The notes under the pieces were generated by a model. The model saw only the letters and a list, made by a program, of their open reading frames with translations. It was not told where the DNA came from and ran no database searches. This document shows positions 1 to 5,470 of a DNA stretch of 5,470 nt, piece after piece. A program made the position numbers and the translations under genes. Numbering within the stretch: position 1 is the stretch's first letter; each line of letters begins with the position of its first letter. This DNA is from Streptosporangiaceae bacterium (GTDB lineage: Bacteria; Actinomycetota; Actinomycetes; Streptosporangiales; Streptosporangiaceae): contig JASIGS010000075.1 in assembly GCA_030052355.1 (NCBI GenBank), positions 1 to 5,470 of the forward strand. Reading direction: 5' to 3'.

Positions 1-2
1 GG

Positions 3-842
3 GGATACCTCACCGCCGTGGCCTGCGAACGCTGCCGCGCGCGGGCCCGCTGTGGGTGCGGCGGGCCCGCTCAGCTGGCGGCCGCGGACGGGCCGTTGCG
101 CTGTGGCTGGTGTGGCGCGGAGCTGCGCCGTGGCTGCCGCCGCTGCGGGCACGAGGGCCTGCGCGCGCTGGTCACAGGTGCCGTGCGCACGGCGGAGGAG
201 CTGAGGCGGGCGTTCCCTTCCGTAACGGTGCGGGAGTCAGGTGGCAGCAGCGGCAGGGTGCTGCGCCGGGTGGGTGCCGGGCCAGCCGTCGTGGTGGCTA
301 CGCCAGGTGCGGAGCCGGTCGCCGAGCACGGTTACGGCGCTGCCGTGCTGGTGGACGGGTGGGCCATGCTGGGACTGCCCAGCCTGCGCGCGGCTGAGGA
401 GGCGCTGCGGCGGTGGATGACCGCGGCGGCCCTGGTCCGGCCCGGCACCGATGGCGGCAAGGTCGTCGTCGTGGCCGACCGGGGCCAGCCGGCCGTTCAG
501 GCGCTGATCCGGTGGGATCCGGCGACGTTTGCCGACCGGGAGCTGGCGGAACGGTCCGAGCTGAGGTTCCCGCCCGCGGTGCGGATGGCCGCGCTCACCG
601 GTCCCGCGTCCGCGGTCCAGGACCTGCTGGACGGCACGGTTCTGCCCGCCGGGACCGAATTGCTCGGCCCGCTGCCCGGGCCGGCCACAGCCGATCCCGA
701 CCAGGTGACCCTGCTGCTGCGAGTGCCGAAGCCGGACGGAGCCCAGCTCGCGCTGGCGCTGCGGACGGGCCAGGCCGCGCGGTCGGCAGCCAAGGCACCG
801 GGCGCCGTCCGCGTCCAGCTTGACCCGGCAGCGCTGCTATAA
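3..842 (+). CDS. priA: PriA-family primosomal protein, C-terminal part (5' end outside window)
   Basis: Reading is open from the window edge in the frame of nt 3, so the gene starts upstream; the GTG at 18 is an internal codon. About 279 residues remain of a protein usually 650-700 long. PriA recognises stalled forks and D-loops and reloads the replicative helicase. Seen here: the opening GYLTAVACERC matches the PriA zinc region, with Cys pairs CERC (nt 24-35), CGC (51-59), CGWC (102-113) and CRRC (135-146), followed by VVVATPGAEP, the RAAEEALRRWMTAAALVRPG stretch, LIRWDP and RFPPAVRMAAL, and the usual ending VRVQLDP. Helicase motifs V and VI are not recognisable: TPGAEP and AAALVRPG stand where GTQMLAKG and QVAGRAGR occur in E. 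coli. This is the degenerate actinobacterial type, probably without helicase activity. The second Cys pair is CxC instead of the usual CxxC. Ends with TAA; the next gene begins 46 bp later. Confidence 0.93.
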   Translation, partial: GYLTAVACERCRARARCGCGGPAQLAAADGPLRCGWCGAELRRGCRRCGHEGLRALVTGAVRTAEELRRAFPSVTVRESGGSSGRVLRRVGAGPAVVVATPGAEPVAEHGYGAAVLVDGWAMLGLPSLRAAEEALRRWMTAAALVRPGTDGGKVVVVADRGQPAVQALIRWDPATFADRELAERSELRFPPAVRMAALTGPASAVQDLLDGTVLPAGTELLGPLPGPATADPDQVTLLLRVPKPDGAQLALALRTGQAARSAAKAPGAVRVQLDPAALL

Positions 843-859
843 GTCGGGCAGGTCCGACT
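842..859. repeat. Short inverted repeat at the priA stop codon
   Basis: AGTCGG (842-847) and CCGACT (854-859) are perfect 6-bp complementary arms around a 6-nt loop. The left arm begins on the last base of the priA TAA. There is no T-run after it, so it is at best a weak terminator. The right arm coincides with the proposed -35 box of the next gene, so it might instead be a small operator. A 6-bp repeat can arise by chance in GC-rich DNA. Confidence 0.3.
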
Positions 860-888
860 ACGCTTCGCTCAGGCCTTAGGGTACTTGG
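854..888 (+). promoter_or_regulatory. Candidate promoter for a leaderless transcript
   Basis: TAGGGT at 877-882 fits the actinobacterial -10 pattern TANNNT. CCGACT at 854-859 keeps the GAC core of a TTGACA-type -35 box, with a 17-bp spacer. Only six bases (883-888) separate the -10 box from the GTG at 889, so transcription would start on or next to the start codon. There is no purine-rich ribosome binding site before 889, which agrees with leaderless translation, a common mode in actinobacteria. Prediction from pattern only. Confidence 0.45.
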
Positions 889-2244
889 GTGACCAACTCA
901 CGGAGCGAGAACCGGGCACCGGCGCGGCGGCAGGGGTCTGCGGGCCGCGAGCCACGGCGGGGCTCCGGCGAAGCGGTGAGTGCCAGGGAGCCGGCCAAGG
1001 AAACCGCTGATGAGTCGGGGACCGGCCGAGAGCGGCCGCGCATGCCTGCTGTCCGGCTCGCACCGAGGGACGAGCTTGCTGCGGCGGCCAGGGTAGCGCC
1101 GTTGCTGCGTGCCGCGCGCGAGCTGGCCACGTGGGCGGCCGCCAGGCCAGGGCTGGTGGGCAGCGAGGTGCTGGACGGAAGCTGCGCACGCGCCGCCTGC
1201 GAGCAGCTCGAGCTGACCGGTGACGAGCTGGATGCGGCCTGGCAGGTGGTCACGGCGGCCAGGAGCCGGGCGGCCGCAGAACAGCAGCCGTCATCCGGCG
1301 GCGAGCGGCCAGGCACCGGCGGCCCGGGCGACGTGCTGGCGGAGTGGGATGCCGCTCTTCGCGTGCTGCTGATCTCGGACGAGCTGGACGGGCTGGCCAC
1401 GGCGCTCTACACGGTGGGCGCGCCAGTCCGGATCGAGGCGCTGTTCGACGCTTACGCGGCGGCGGCAGGGCCGGGCGGCGAAGTCAGCAGCCGCGGTCAG
1501 GGGAGCCGGGAGGCGCTGTCGCGCGCGCTTGAGGTTCTCGCCGACCTCGGCGTCGTCGAGCTTGGCACGGACGAGTCGGCGGGCGGCCTGACGGTGGCCT
1601 TGTCACCGCTGGGGATCTGGGGCGTGCACCGCCGGCTGCTTGACCAGGGCTGGCACGTGCCGGTGCTCGGCGGTGCCGAGCCGGACGGTGCGGTGGGACT
1701 GCTCGTCACGCTCGCCGGGTGCGACGCGGAGGATGGCGAGGCGAGGATCAGCGCGTGGCTCGTGGGCAGGACCGAGGAAGAGGCCGCCGCCGACCTGATC
1801 GCGGCCGCGGCCGCCGGGTCGCCGGGGCTGCGGGGCGCGGCTTTCGCCGTGCTTGACCGGATCGGGAACGCGGCCGTCGACCAGGTCCGTGCCGCACTCG
1901 ACGAGCCGCTGCTGCGAGCCCACGCCGCGGTCTGGCTGCACGAACACGGCGAGGAGGCCGAGCTCGGCCCCGCTGACCGGACCTGGCTGCTCGTGGACCT
2001 GGGTGCCGGCCTGCTCGAGGAGGCCGATCCGCTCGACGTCGTCGCCGAGCTGCTGCCCGACGTCTCGCCCGTTGCCCAGGCCGAGATCGTGGCCGGGTTG
2101 TGGCAGGTCAGCCATCCGGGAGTGATCGACCTGCTGACCACGCTCAGCGAGCACCACCCCGACCCTGGGGTCGCACGGGCCGCCAGGAAGGCCGCCTTCA
2201 AGGCCCGCTCGCCGGGTGCCGCGAGGAGCTCTGCGGCTCCGTAG
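889..2244 (+). CDS. Conserved-looking actinobacterial protein of unknown function with winged-helix-like and HEAT-like regions
   Basis: 451 residues from GTG 889; function not recognised. Residues 1-51 are rich in Arg, Glu, Ser and Gly and look disordered. Residues about 61-128 form an Ala/Leu-rich helical segment (VAPLLRAARELATWAAARPG). Residues about 148-255 resemble a winged helix: a helix pair, then ALEVLADLGVVEL followed by a Thr/Val strand and LSPLGIWGVHRRLL. This pattern recurs in large actinobacterial hypothetical proteins. Residues about 297-440 are helical and HEAT-like, ending in GVIDLLTTLSEHHPDPGVARAARKAAF. No signal peptide or membrane helix is visible, so it is probably cytoplasmic. 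The start is uncertain: GTG 889 is supported by a leaderless-type -10 box, but ATG 1042 (M52), just before the folded part, is a real alternative and neither has a good ribosome binding site. It sits between priA and def with its own apparent promoter. A role in regulation or protein-protein contact is only a guess from the folds. Confidence 0.8.
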   Translation: MTNSRSENRAPARRQGSAGREPRRGSGEAVSAREPAKETADESGTGRERPRMPAVRLAPRDELAAAARVAPLLRAARELATWAAARPGLVGSEVLDGSCARAACEQLELTGDELDAAWQVVTAARSRAAAEQQPSSGGERPGTGGPGDVLAEWDAALRVLLISDELDGLATALYTVGAPVRIEALFDAYAAAAGPGGEVSSRGQGSREALSRALEVLADLGVVELGTDESAGGLTVALSPLGIWGVHRRLLDQGWHVPVLGGAEPDGAVGLLVTLAGCDAEDGEARISAWLVGRTEEEAAADLIAAAAAGSPGLRGAAFAVLDRIGNAAVDQVRAALDEPLLRAHAAVWLHEHGEEAELGPADRTWLLVDLGAGLLEEADPLDVVAELLPDVSPVAQAEIVAGLWQVSHPGVIDLLTTLSEHHPDPGVARAARKAAFKARSPGAARSSAAP

Positions 2245-2266
2245 ACTTAACGAGCCGCACCGTGCG

Positions 2267-2308
2267 ACCCAAGAGGGGCCACCGAAGAGGGGCAACCCAA
2301 AAGGGCGG
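2267..2308. repeat. Three 14-bp imperfect tandem repeats in the def leader
   Basis: Units start at 2267 (ACCCAAGAGGGGCC), 2281 (ACCGAAGAGGGGCA) and 2295 (ACCCAAAAGGGCGG). Units 1 and 2 agree at 12 of 14 positions, and unit 3 agrees with unit 1 at 10 of 14. They lie in the non-coding gap between the unknown gene and def, about 100-140 bp before the def start. Regular spacing near one helical turn could suit a protein-binding site or a repeated RNA element, or it may be simple slippage. Confidence 0.55.
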
Positions 2309-2394
2309 AGCCCGCGAACGCCCGGGACCCCGCGGCCGGCACCCTGGAAGCCGGCACCCCAACGACACCGGCGGCCCAGCTATGGCACCTGCCT

Positions 2395-2400
2395 GGAGGA
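2395..2400 (+). promoter_or_regulatory. Ribosome binding site deciding the def start
   Basis: GGAGGA at 2395-2400 is a strong Shine-Dalgarno match. It lies 4 bases before the GTG at 2405 but only 1 base before the adjacent in-frame GTG at 2402, so 2405 is the better start. Confidence 0.7.
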
Positions 2401-2404
2401 CGTG

Positions 2405-2950
2405 GTGAGCATCAAGCCGATCCGCCTGTTCGGCGACCCGGTCCTGCGCACGCCCGCAGACCCCGTCACGACTTTCGACGCCGAGCTGCGCAGACTCGTT
2501 GCCGACCTCACCGAGACGATGATGGACGCGCCCGGCCTCGGTCTGGCGGCCCCGCAGCTTGGAGTCAGCCTGCGCGTCTTCACTTACAACGTCGACGACG
2601 TGATCGGCCACCTGATCAACCCCTCGCTGGTGCTGTCACAGGAGGAGTTCATCGACGAGGAAGGCTGCCTGTCCTTCCCTGGGCTGTCGTACCCGACCAA
2701 CAGGGCTCTCAGCGTGGTCGCCACCGGCTTCGACATGTACGGCGAGCCAGTCACGCTGGAAGGCTCGGGGACGCTGGCGAGGTGCGTCCAGCACGAGACC
2801 GACCACCTCGACGGGGTGCTGTTCATCGACCGGCTCGATCCCACTCAGCGCAAGCTCGCCATGAAGGAGATCAGGGCAGCGGAGTGGTTCGGTGAGCCCG
2901 CGCCGCTGGTCAAGGTCTCGCCGCACCCGACCCACGGGAAGGCCTTCTAG
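2405..2950 (+). CDS. def: Peptide deformylase
   Basis: Removes the formyl group from the N-terminal Met of nascent proteins at the ribosome exit; a metal (usually iron) hydrolase. The 181 residues match the family's length of about 170-190. All three signature motifs are intact: GLGLAAPQ (residues 44-51), EGCLS (86-90) and QHETDHLDG (129-137). Metal ligands are C88, H130 and H134, and the catalytic acid is E131. The opening SIKPIRLFGDPVLRTPADPV is typical of actinobacterial deformylases. The open frame extends upstream to 2216, but that part is unlike any deformylase; the start at GTG 2405 is set by GGAGGA just upstream and by family length. The gene ends in TAG, and fmt follows after three bases, pairing removal and addition of the formyl group in one operon. 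Acts in the cytoplasm. Confidence 0.96.
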   Translation: MSIKPIRLFGDPVLRTPADPVTTFDAELRRLVADLTETMMDAPGLGLAAPQLGVSLRVFTYNVDDVIGHLINPSLVLSQEEFIDEEGCLSFPGLSYPTNRALSVVATGFDMYGEPVTLEGSGTLARCVQHETDHLDGVLFIDRLDPTQRKLAMKEIRAAEWFGEPAPLVKVSPHPTHGKAF

Positions 2951-2953
2951 GCC

Positions 2954-3889
2954 GTGCGCCTGGTCTTCGCAGGCACCCCGGCCGCAGCCGTGGTTTCGCT
3001 TGAAGCCCTGCTGAAGTCCAGCCATGAGGTCGCCGCCGTCGTCACGAGGCCCGACGCCGGAGCCGGGCGAGGCCGCCGGGTTGCGCCGAGCCCGGTAGCC
3101 GAGAGGGCCGCCGCGGCGGGTGTCGAAGTCCTCAAGCCCGGTCGGCCCGCTGATCCGGAGTTCCTCGCCAGGCTGGCGGCCATCGCGCCGGACTGCTGCC
3201 CGGTCACCGCCTACGGCGCGCTGCTGCCGCAGGCCGCCCTCGACATCCCGGCGCGCGGCTGGGTCAACCTGCGCTTCTCGGTGCTCCCGGCCTGGCGCGG
3301 CGCCGCGCCCGTCCAGCACGCGATCCTGCACGGGGACGACATCACCGGTGCCACCACCTTCAGGATTGTCCGCGAGCTCGACGCCGGCCCGGTCTACGGG
3401 GTGCTGACCGAGCCGATCAGGGCACACGACACGGCGGGCGACCTCCTCGCCCGGCTCGCGCCGGCCGGCGCCGAGCTGCTGGTCGCGACGCTCGACGGAA
3501 TCGAGTCCGGGCAGATCGAGGCGCGGCCGCAGCCCGAGGACGGCGTGAGCCTCGCCCCGAAGCTGGGCCCGGCGGACGCGCAGGTGCGCTGGCAGCTACC
3601 CGCGGTTGCGGTGGACCGGCTGGTCCGTGCGTGCACGCCTGCGCCCGGTGCGTGGACTCTGCTGGCTGACAGCAGGGTGAAGCTGGGCCCGCTTGACCAC
3701 GCTGAGCCTGTGCCGGATGAGCCGCCCGGCCCGGGCGAGCTGTTCATCTCGCGCGACCAGGTGCTGGTCGGCACCGGCACCACGCCGGTGCAGCTCGGCG
3801 ACGTCCAGCCGGACGGGAAGCGGTGGATGCGTGCGACGGACTGGGTCCGCGGACTGCGCCTGGACGGCCAGCGGGTGGCATTCGAGTGA
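2954..3889 (+). CDS. fmt: Methionyl-tRNA formyltransferase with an atypical active-site residue
   Basis: Transfers a formyl group from 10-formyl-tetrahydrofolate to Met-tRNA(fMet) for translation initiation. The 311 residues are full length for the family. The N-terminal formyltransferase domain (about 1-190) opens with [20 protein letters not shown], carries the loop [11 protein letters not shown] and contains [11 protein letters not shown]. The C-terminal tRNA-binding domain (about 203-305) contains [14 protein letters not shown] and CTPAPGAWT. In E. coli the catalytic residues are Asn106, His108 and Asp144. Here Asn (N105) and Asp (D143, in ELDAG) are present, but the His position is Arg: the text reads [11 protein letters not shown] where NLHFSLLPAW is usual. 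The codon is CGC at 3272-3274, one base from CAC. Nearby, PVTAYG replaces the usual VVAYG. The frame is otherwise intact. Start GTG 2954 gives the conserved MRLVFAGTP; a purine-rich GGGAAGG (2936-2942) lies 11 bases upstream. The family assignment is certain; catalytic competence is not. Confidence 0.95.
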   Translation: MRLVFAGTPAAAVVSLEALLKSSHEVAAVVTRPDAGAGRGRRVAPSPVAERAAAAGVEVLKPGRPADPEFLARLAAIAPDCCPVTAYGALLPQAALDIPARGWVNLRFSVLPAWRGAAPVQHAILHGDDITGATTFRIVRELDAGPVYGVLTEPIRAHDTAGDLLARLAPAGAELLVATLDGIESGQIEARPQPEDGVSLAPKLGPADAQVRWQLPAVAVDRLVRACTPAPGAWTLLADSRVKLGPLDHAEPVPDEPPGPGELFISRDQVLVGTGTTPVQLGDVQPDGKRWMRATDWVRGLRLDGQRVAFE

Positions 3890-5349
3890 GCGGTGACGGG
3901 TTGACCGGGCGTTCCGGGGGTCGTCCAAGGGGCCGGGTCGCCGCCGCGCGTGCGCCCGCGCACCGGGCGGACCCGGCCCGGCATGCGGCGCTCGAGCTGC
4001 TGCTGGCGGTCGCCGACCGCGAGGCTTATGCCAACCTGCTGCTGCCTGGCCTGCTCGCGCGCTACCACCTGACTGGCAGGGACGCCGCGCTGGCGACGGA
4101 GCTGAGCTACGGCACGCTGCGCGGCCGCGGCAGCTACGACGCCGTGCTCGCGGTCTGCAGCGACCGAGAGCTGGCCTCGCTGCAGCCCCCGGTGCGCGAG
4201 GTCCTGAGGCTGGGCGCACATCAGCTCCTGTCCACCAGGATCAGGCCACACGCCGCCGTTGCCACGTCGGTGGACCTCATCAAGGACGTGGCGGGTGGCC
4301 GGCCCGCGGGGTTCGTCAACGCCGTGCTCCGCCGGGTGGCGACCAGGGACCTCGAGGACTGGATGCAGACGGCCGCCCCGAGCCGGGAGGCTGACCTTGC
4401 CGGGCACCTCGCGGTGCGTTACAGCCACCCGCGGTGGATCGTCGAGGCGCTGGCTGCTGCGCTCGGAGAGGCCGCTGGCGCCAGCGGTGCCATGGGTGGC
4501 TCCATGCCGGAGACGGAGGCGCTGCTGGCCGCGGACGACGAGCGGCCGCGCGTGCACCTGTGCGCGGTACCCGGCCTGTCCGGGCAGCCTGAGCTCGTGC
4601 TGGCTGGCGCCGAGCCCGCGCGGTGGTCACCGTTTGGTGCCTACCTGGCCGATGGTGAGCCATCGGCCGTCCCGGCGGTGGCGCAGAACAGGGCCGGAGT
4701 GCAGGACGAGGCGAGCCAGCTGGTCGCGGCCGCGCTCGCGAGGGTGCCGATCGAAGGCAGCGACGACCGCTGGCTTGACCTGTGCGCCGGACCAGGCGGG
4801 AAGGCCCGGCTGCTGGCAGGACTCGCCGGGGAGACCGGCGCTCTCCTCGCCGCCGCCGAGCTTCGCGAGCACAGGGCCAGGCTGGTCCGCTCTGCGACCC
4901 GCCCGGCCAGGGCCTGCGGCGTGGTCGTCGCGGACGGGCTACAGCCGGCCTGGCGGCCCGGCACCTTCGACCGGGTGATCGCTGACGTGCCCTGCTCCGG
5001 ACTCGGCGCGCTGCGCCGCAGGCCGGAGGCGCGGTGGCGGCGGACGCCGGGGGACGTGAGCGCGCTGCACGCCTTGCAGTGCGGCCTGCTCTCCAGCGCA
5101 CTGGACGCGGCGCGGCCGGGCGGGGTCGTCGCCTACGCGACCTGCTCGCCGCATCTGACCGAGACCCGTGGCGTGGTCTCCGACGTGCTAGCAGCACGCG
5201 CCGACGTCGAGGTGCTCGACGCGCCTGGCGTGCTCGCGGAGGTACCGGGACTGGCCTGCGCCGGACAAGACAGCCGCTACGCACAGTTCTGGCCGCACCG
5301 GCACGGCACCGACGCGATGTTTCTCGCCCTGCTCAGGCGCCGGGCGTGA
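3886..5349 (+). CDS. rsmB: 16S rRNA (cytosine967-C5)-methyltransferase RsmB
   Basis: S-adenosylmethionine-dependent enzyme making m5C967 in 16S rRNA. The 487 residues fit actinobacterial RsmB. After a basic, flexible N-terminus (about 1-28) comes a NusB-like RNA-binding domain (about 30-165; [29 protein letters not shown]). The methyltransferase half begins at YSHPRW (179-184) and QDEASQLV (273-280). The AdoMet-binding motif I is [10 protein letters not shown] (297-306). The motif IV cysteine is C370 in [20 protein letters not shown], where DAPC is more usual, and the catalytic motif VI cysteine is C420 in YATCSP. Both cysteines of the RNA m5C mechanism are therefore present. Start GTG 3886 overlaps the fmt TGA in GTGA, indicating translational coupling; the in-frame ATG at 3823 lies within fmt and would add residues foreign to the family. 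The stop codon lies in the loop of a strong hairpin. Confidence 0.94.
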   Translation: MSGDGLTGRSGGRPRGRVAAARAPAHRADPARHAALELLLAVADREAYANLLLPGLLARYHLTGRDAALATELSYGTLRGRGSYDAVLAVCSDRELASLQPPVREVLRLGAHQLLSTRIRPHAAVATSVDLIKDVAGGRPAGFVNAVLRRVATRDLEDWMQTAAPSREADLAGHLAVRYSHPRWIVEALAAALGEAAGASGAMGGSMPETEALLAADDERPRVHLCAVPGLSGQPELVLAGAEPARWSPFGAYLADGEPSAVPAVAQNRAGVQDEASQLVAAALARVPIEGSDDRWLDLCAGPGGKARLLAGLAGETGALLAAAELREHRARLVRSATRPARACGVVVADGLQPAWRPGTFDRVIADVPCSGLGALRRRPEARWRRTPGDVSALHALQCGLLSSALDAARPGGVVAYATCSPHLTETRGVVSDVLAARADVEVLDAPGVLAEVPGLACAGQDSRYAQFWPHRHGTDAMFLALLRRRA

Positions 5350-5365
5350 GCCTGGCGCCTTGAGC
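5331..5365 (+). terminator. GC hairpin spanning the rsmB stop codon
   Basis: The core stem pairs 5336-5345 (GGCGCCGGGC) with 5350-5359 (GCCTGGCGCC): ten pairs with one G-U wobble. The loop GTGA (5346-5349) contains the rsmB TGA and is a GNRA-type tetraloop in RNA. The stem extends by an A-T pair and, past one bulged T (5361), by four more pairs (5331-5334 with 5362-5365). No U-run follows, as is common for actinobacterial terminator-like hairpins. Its position inside coding sequence means ribosomes would open it, so it may act more as a 3'-end barrier. Confidence 0.55.
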
Positions 5366-5382
5366 CAAGGCGGTACAGCTCA

Positions 5383-5406
5383 GGCGCCGGGCGTGAGCCC
5401 GGCGCC
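5383..5406 (+). terminator. Perfect 10-bp GC hairpin after rsmB
   Basis: GGCGCCGGGC (5383-5392) pairs perfectly with GCCCGGCGCC (5397-5406) around a GTGA loop (5393-5396). It stands 33 bases after the rsmB stop, where an operon terminator is expected. No T-run follows, so it would be a U-less terminator, as is frequent in high-GC actinobacteria. It is a near copy of the hairpin at the rsmB stop codon. Confidence 0.65.
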
Positions 5407-5407
5407 C

Positions 5408-5429
5408 GAACAGAGAACGAACAGCGAAC
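5408..5429. repeat. 11-bp tandem repeat GAACAGMGAAC x2
   Basis: GAACAGAGAAC (5408-5418) is followed directly by GAACAGCGAAC (5419-5429), differing at one base. It begins two bases after the second hairpin and is A-rich compared with its surroundings. It could be an operator or spacer for the next transcription unit; no function can be assigned. Confidence 0.5.
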
Positions 5430-5451
5430 TCGTCAGGACTGGGTGAAAGCG

Positions 5452-5470
5452 ATGCCGAGCGGTGCCGCGT
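5452..5470 (+). CDS. Possible 5' end of a downstream gene
   Basis: ATG at 5452 opens MPSGAA and runs off the window. GTG at 5443 (then AAA GCG) is an in-frame alternative start. AGGA (5434-5437) lies 5 bases before the GTG and might serve as its ribosome binding site. Six to nine codons are too few for identification. Actinobacterial rsmB is often followed by rpe, but these residues do not resemble the usual Rpe start. Confidence 0.22.

Larger units (their letters stand above)
2245..2404 (+). promoter_or_regulatory. 160-bp GC-rich leader upstream of def
   Basis: No credible gene fills this gap. It contains the 14-bp tandem repeats and a short GGGC/GCCC hairpin (2303-2306 with 2310-2313). It also holds two copies of GCCGGCACCC (2335-2344, 2350-2359). 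Because GCCGGC is self-complementary, the two copies can pair as a 6-bp stem with a 9-nt loop. A TANNNT-like TAGACT (2242-2247) overlaps the upstream stop codon but lacks a recognisable -35. The region is long for this compact locus, so it probably holds the promoter or 5' UTR of the def-fmt-rsmB operon. No known riboswitch class is recognised. Confidence 0.4.
5331..5406. repeat. 29-bp direct repeat, two copies 47 bp apart
   Basis: 5331-5359 and 5378-5406 are identical except at one position (T5353 versus C5400). The first copy contains the last codons and stop of rsmB; the second is non-coding and repeats the coding sequence for LRRRA and the stop's TGA. Similarity stops at 5360/5407. This suggests a short duplication of the gene's 3' end with its hairpin. 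Confidence 0.85.

Noticed and set aside
18..20. GTG 18 as a true priA start
   Set aside because: The frame is open to the window edge and the preceding residues GYLTA fit PriA, so the gene begins outside the window.
1497..2201. Minus-strand open frame (234 codons) within the unknown gene
   Set aside because: Ser/Ala/Pro-rich antisense shadow. The + strand frame has the better protein character and fits the operon direction.
2242..2247. TAGACT as the -10 box of a def promoter
   Set aside because: It matches TANNNT but overlaps the upstream stop codon, and no -35-like sequence lies at the right distance; not strong enough to list as a promoter.
2216..2404. Upstream extension of the def frame from GTG 2216
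   Set aside because: It overlaps the preceding gene, encodes Arg/Pro-rich sequence unlike deformylases, and lacks the strong GGAGGA seen just before 2405.
3823..3885. ATG 3823 as the rsmB start
   Set aside because: It would overlap fmt by 67 bp and add residues not seen in the family; GTG 3886 in GTGA is the usual coupled start.
3394..4557. Long minus-strand open frame (387 codons) across fmt and rsmB
   Set aside because: Lies antisense to two well-identified genes; the translation is a low-complexity mix rich in Arg, Pro, Gly and Ser with no recognisable motif, as expected from GC-rich DNA.
4316..5284. Minus-strand open frame (322 codons) opposite the RsmB methyltransferase domain
   Set aside because: Arg/Pro/Ala-dominated shadow of a conserved coding sequence; no motif, no ribosome binding site.

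Overview
The window is about 70% or more G+C, uses many GTG start codons, and carries protein families in their actinobacterial form (helicase-degenerate PriA, Def opening with PIRLFGDPVLRTPA, Fmt with [11 protein letters not shown]). It therefore comes from the chromosome of a high-GC actinomycete. A Streptomyces/Streptosporangium-like lineage is plausible, but the genus cannot be fixed from the sequence. All credible genes lie on the + strand. No RNA gene, mobile element or CRISPR array is visible.

Layout: 1-842 is the 3' end of priA (replication restart), cut by the window edge. A 46-bp gap holds a small inverted repeat and a candidate leaderless promoter. 889-2244 encodes a protein of unknown function with a disordered N-terminus, a winged-helix-like middle and a helical HEAT-like C-terminal part. 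2245-2404 is a 160-bp GC-rich leader with short tandem repeats and possible hairpins. Then come def (2405-2950), fmt (2954-3889) and rsmB (3886-5349), packed with a 3-nt gap and a 4-nt GTGA overlap, so almost certainly one transcription unit. After rsmB there are two nearly identical GC hairpins, the first folding over the rsmB stop codon, then an 11-bp tandem repeat and possibly the first codons of another gene.

Functionally, Fmt formylates initiator Met-tRNA, Def removes the formyl group from new proteins, and RsmB methylates C967 of 16S rRNA. The block is thus a translation-initiation and ribosome-maturation operon next to a DNA-replication gene, a familiar housekeeping neighbourhood. I see no new defence or mobile system. 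The most notable oddities are an Arg in place of the catalytic His of Fmt (R107), the duplicated hairpin after rsmB, the repeat-bearing def leader, and a shortened Cys pair (CxC) in the PriA zinc region.
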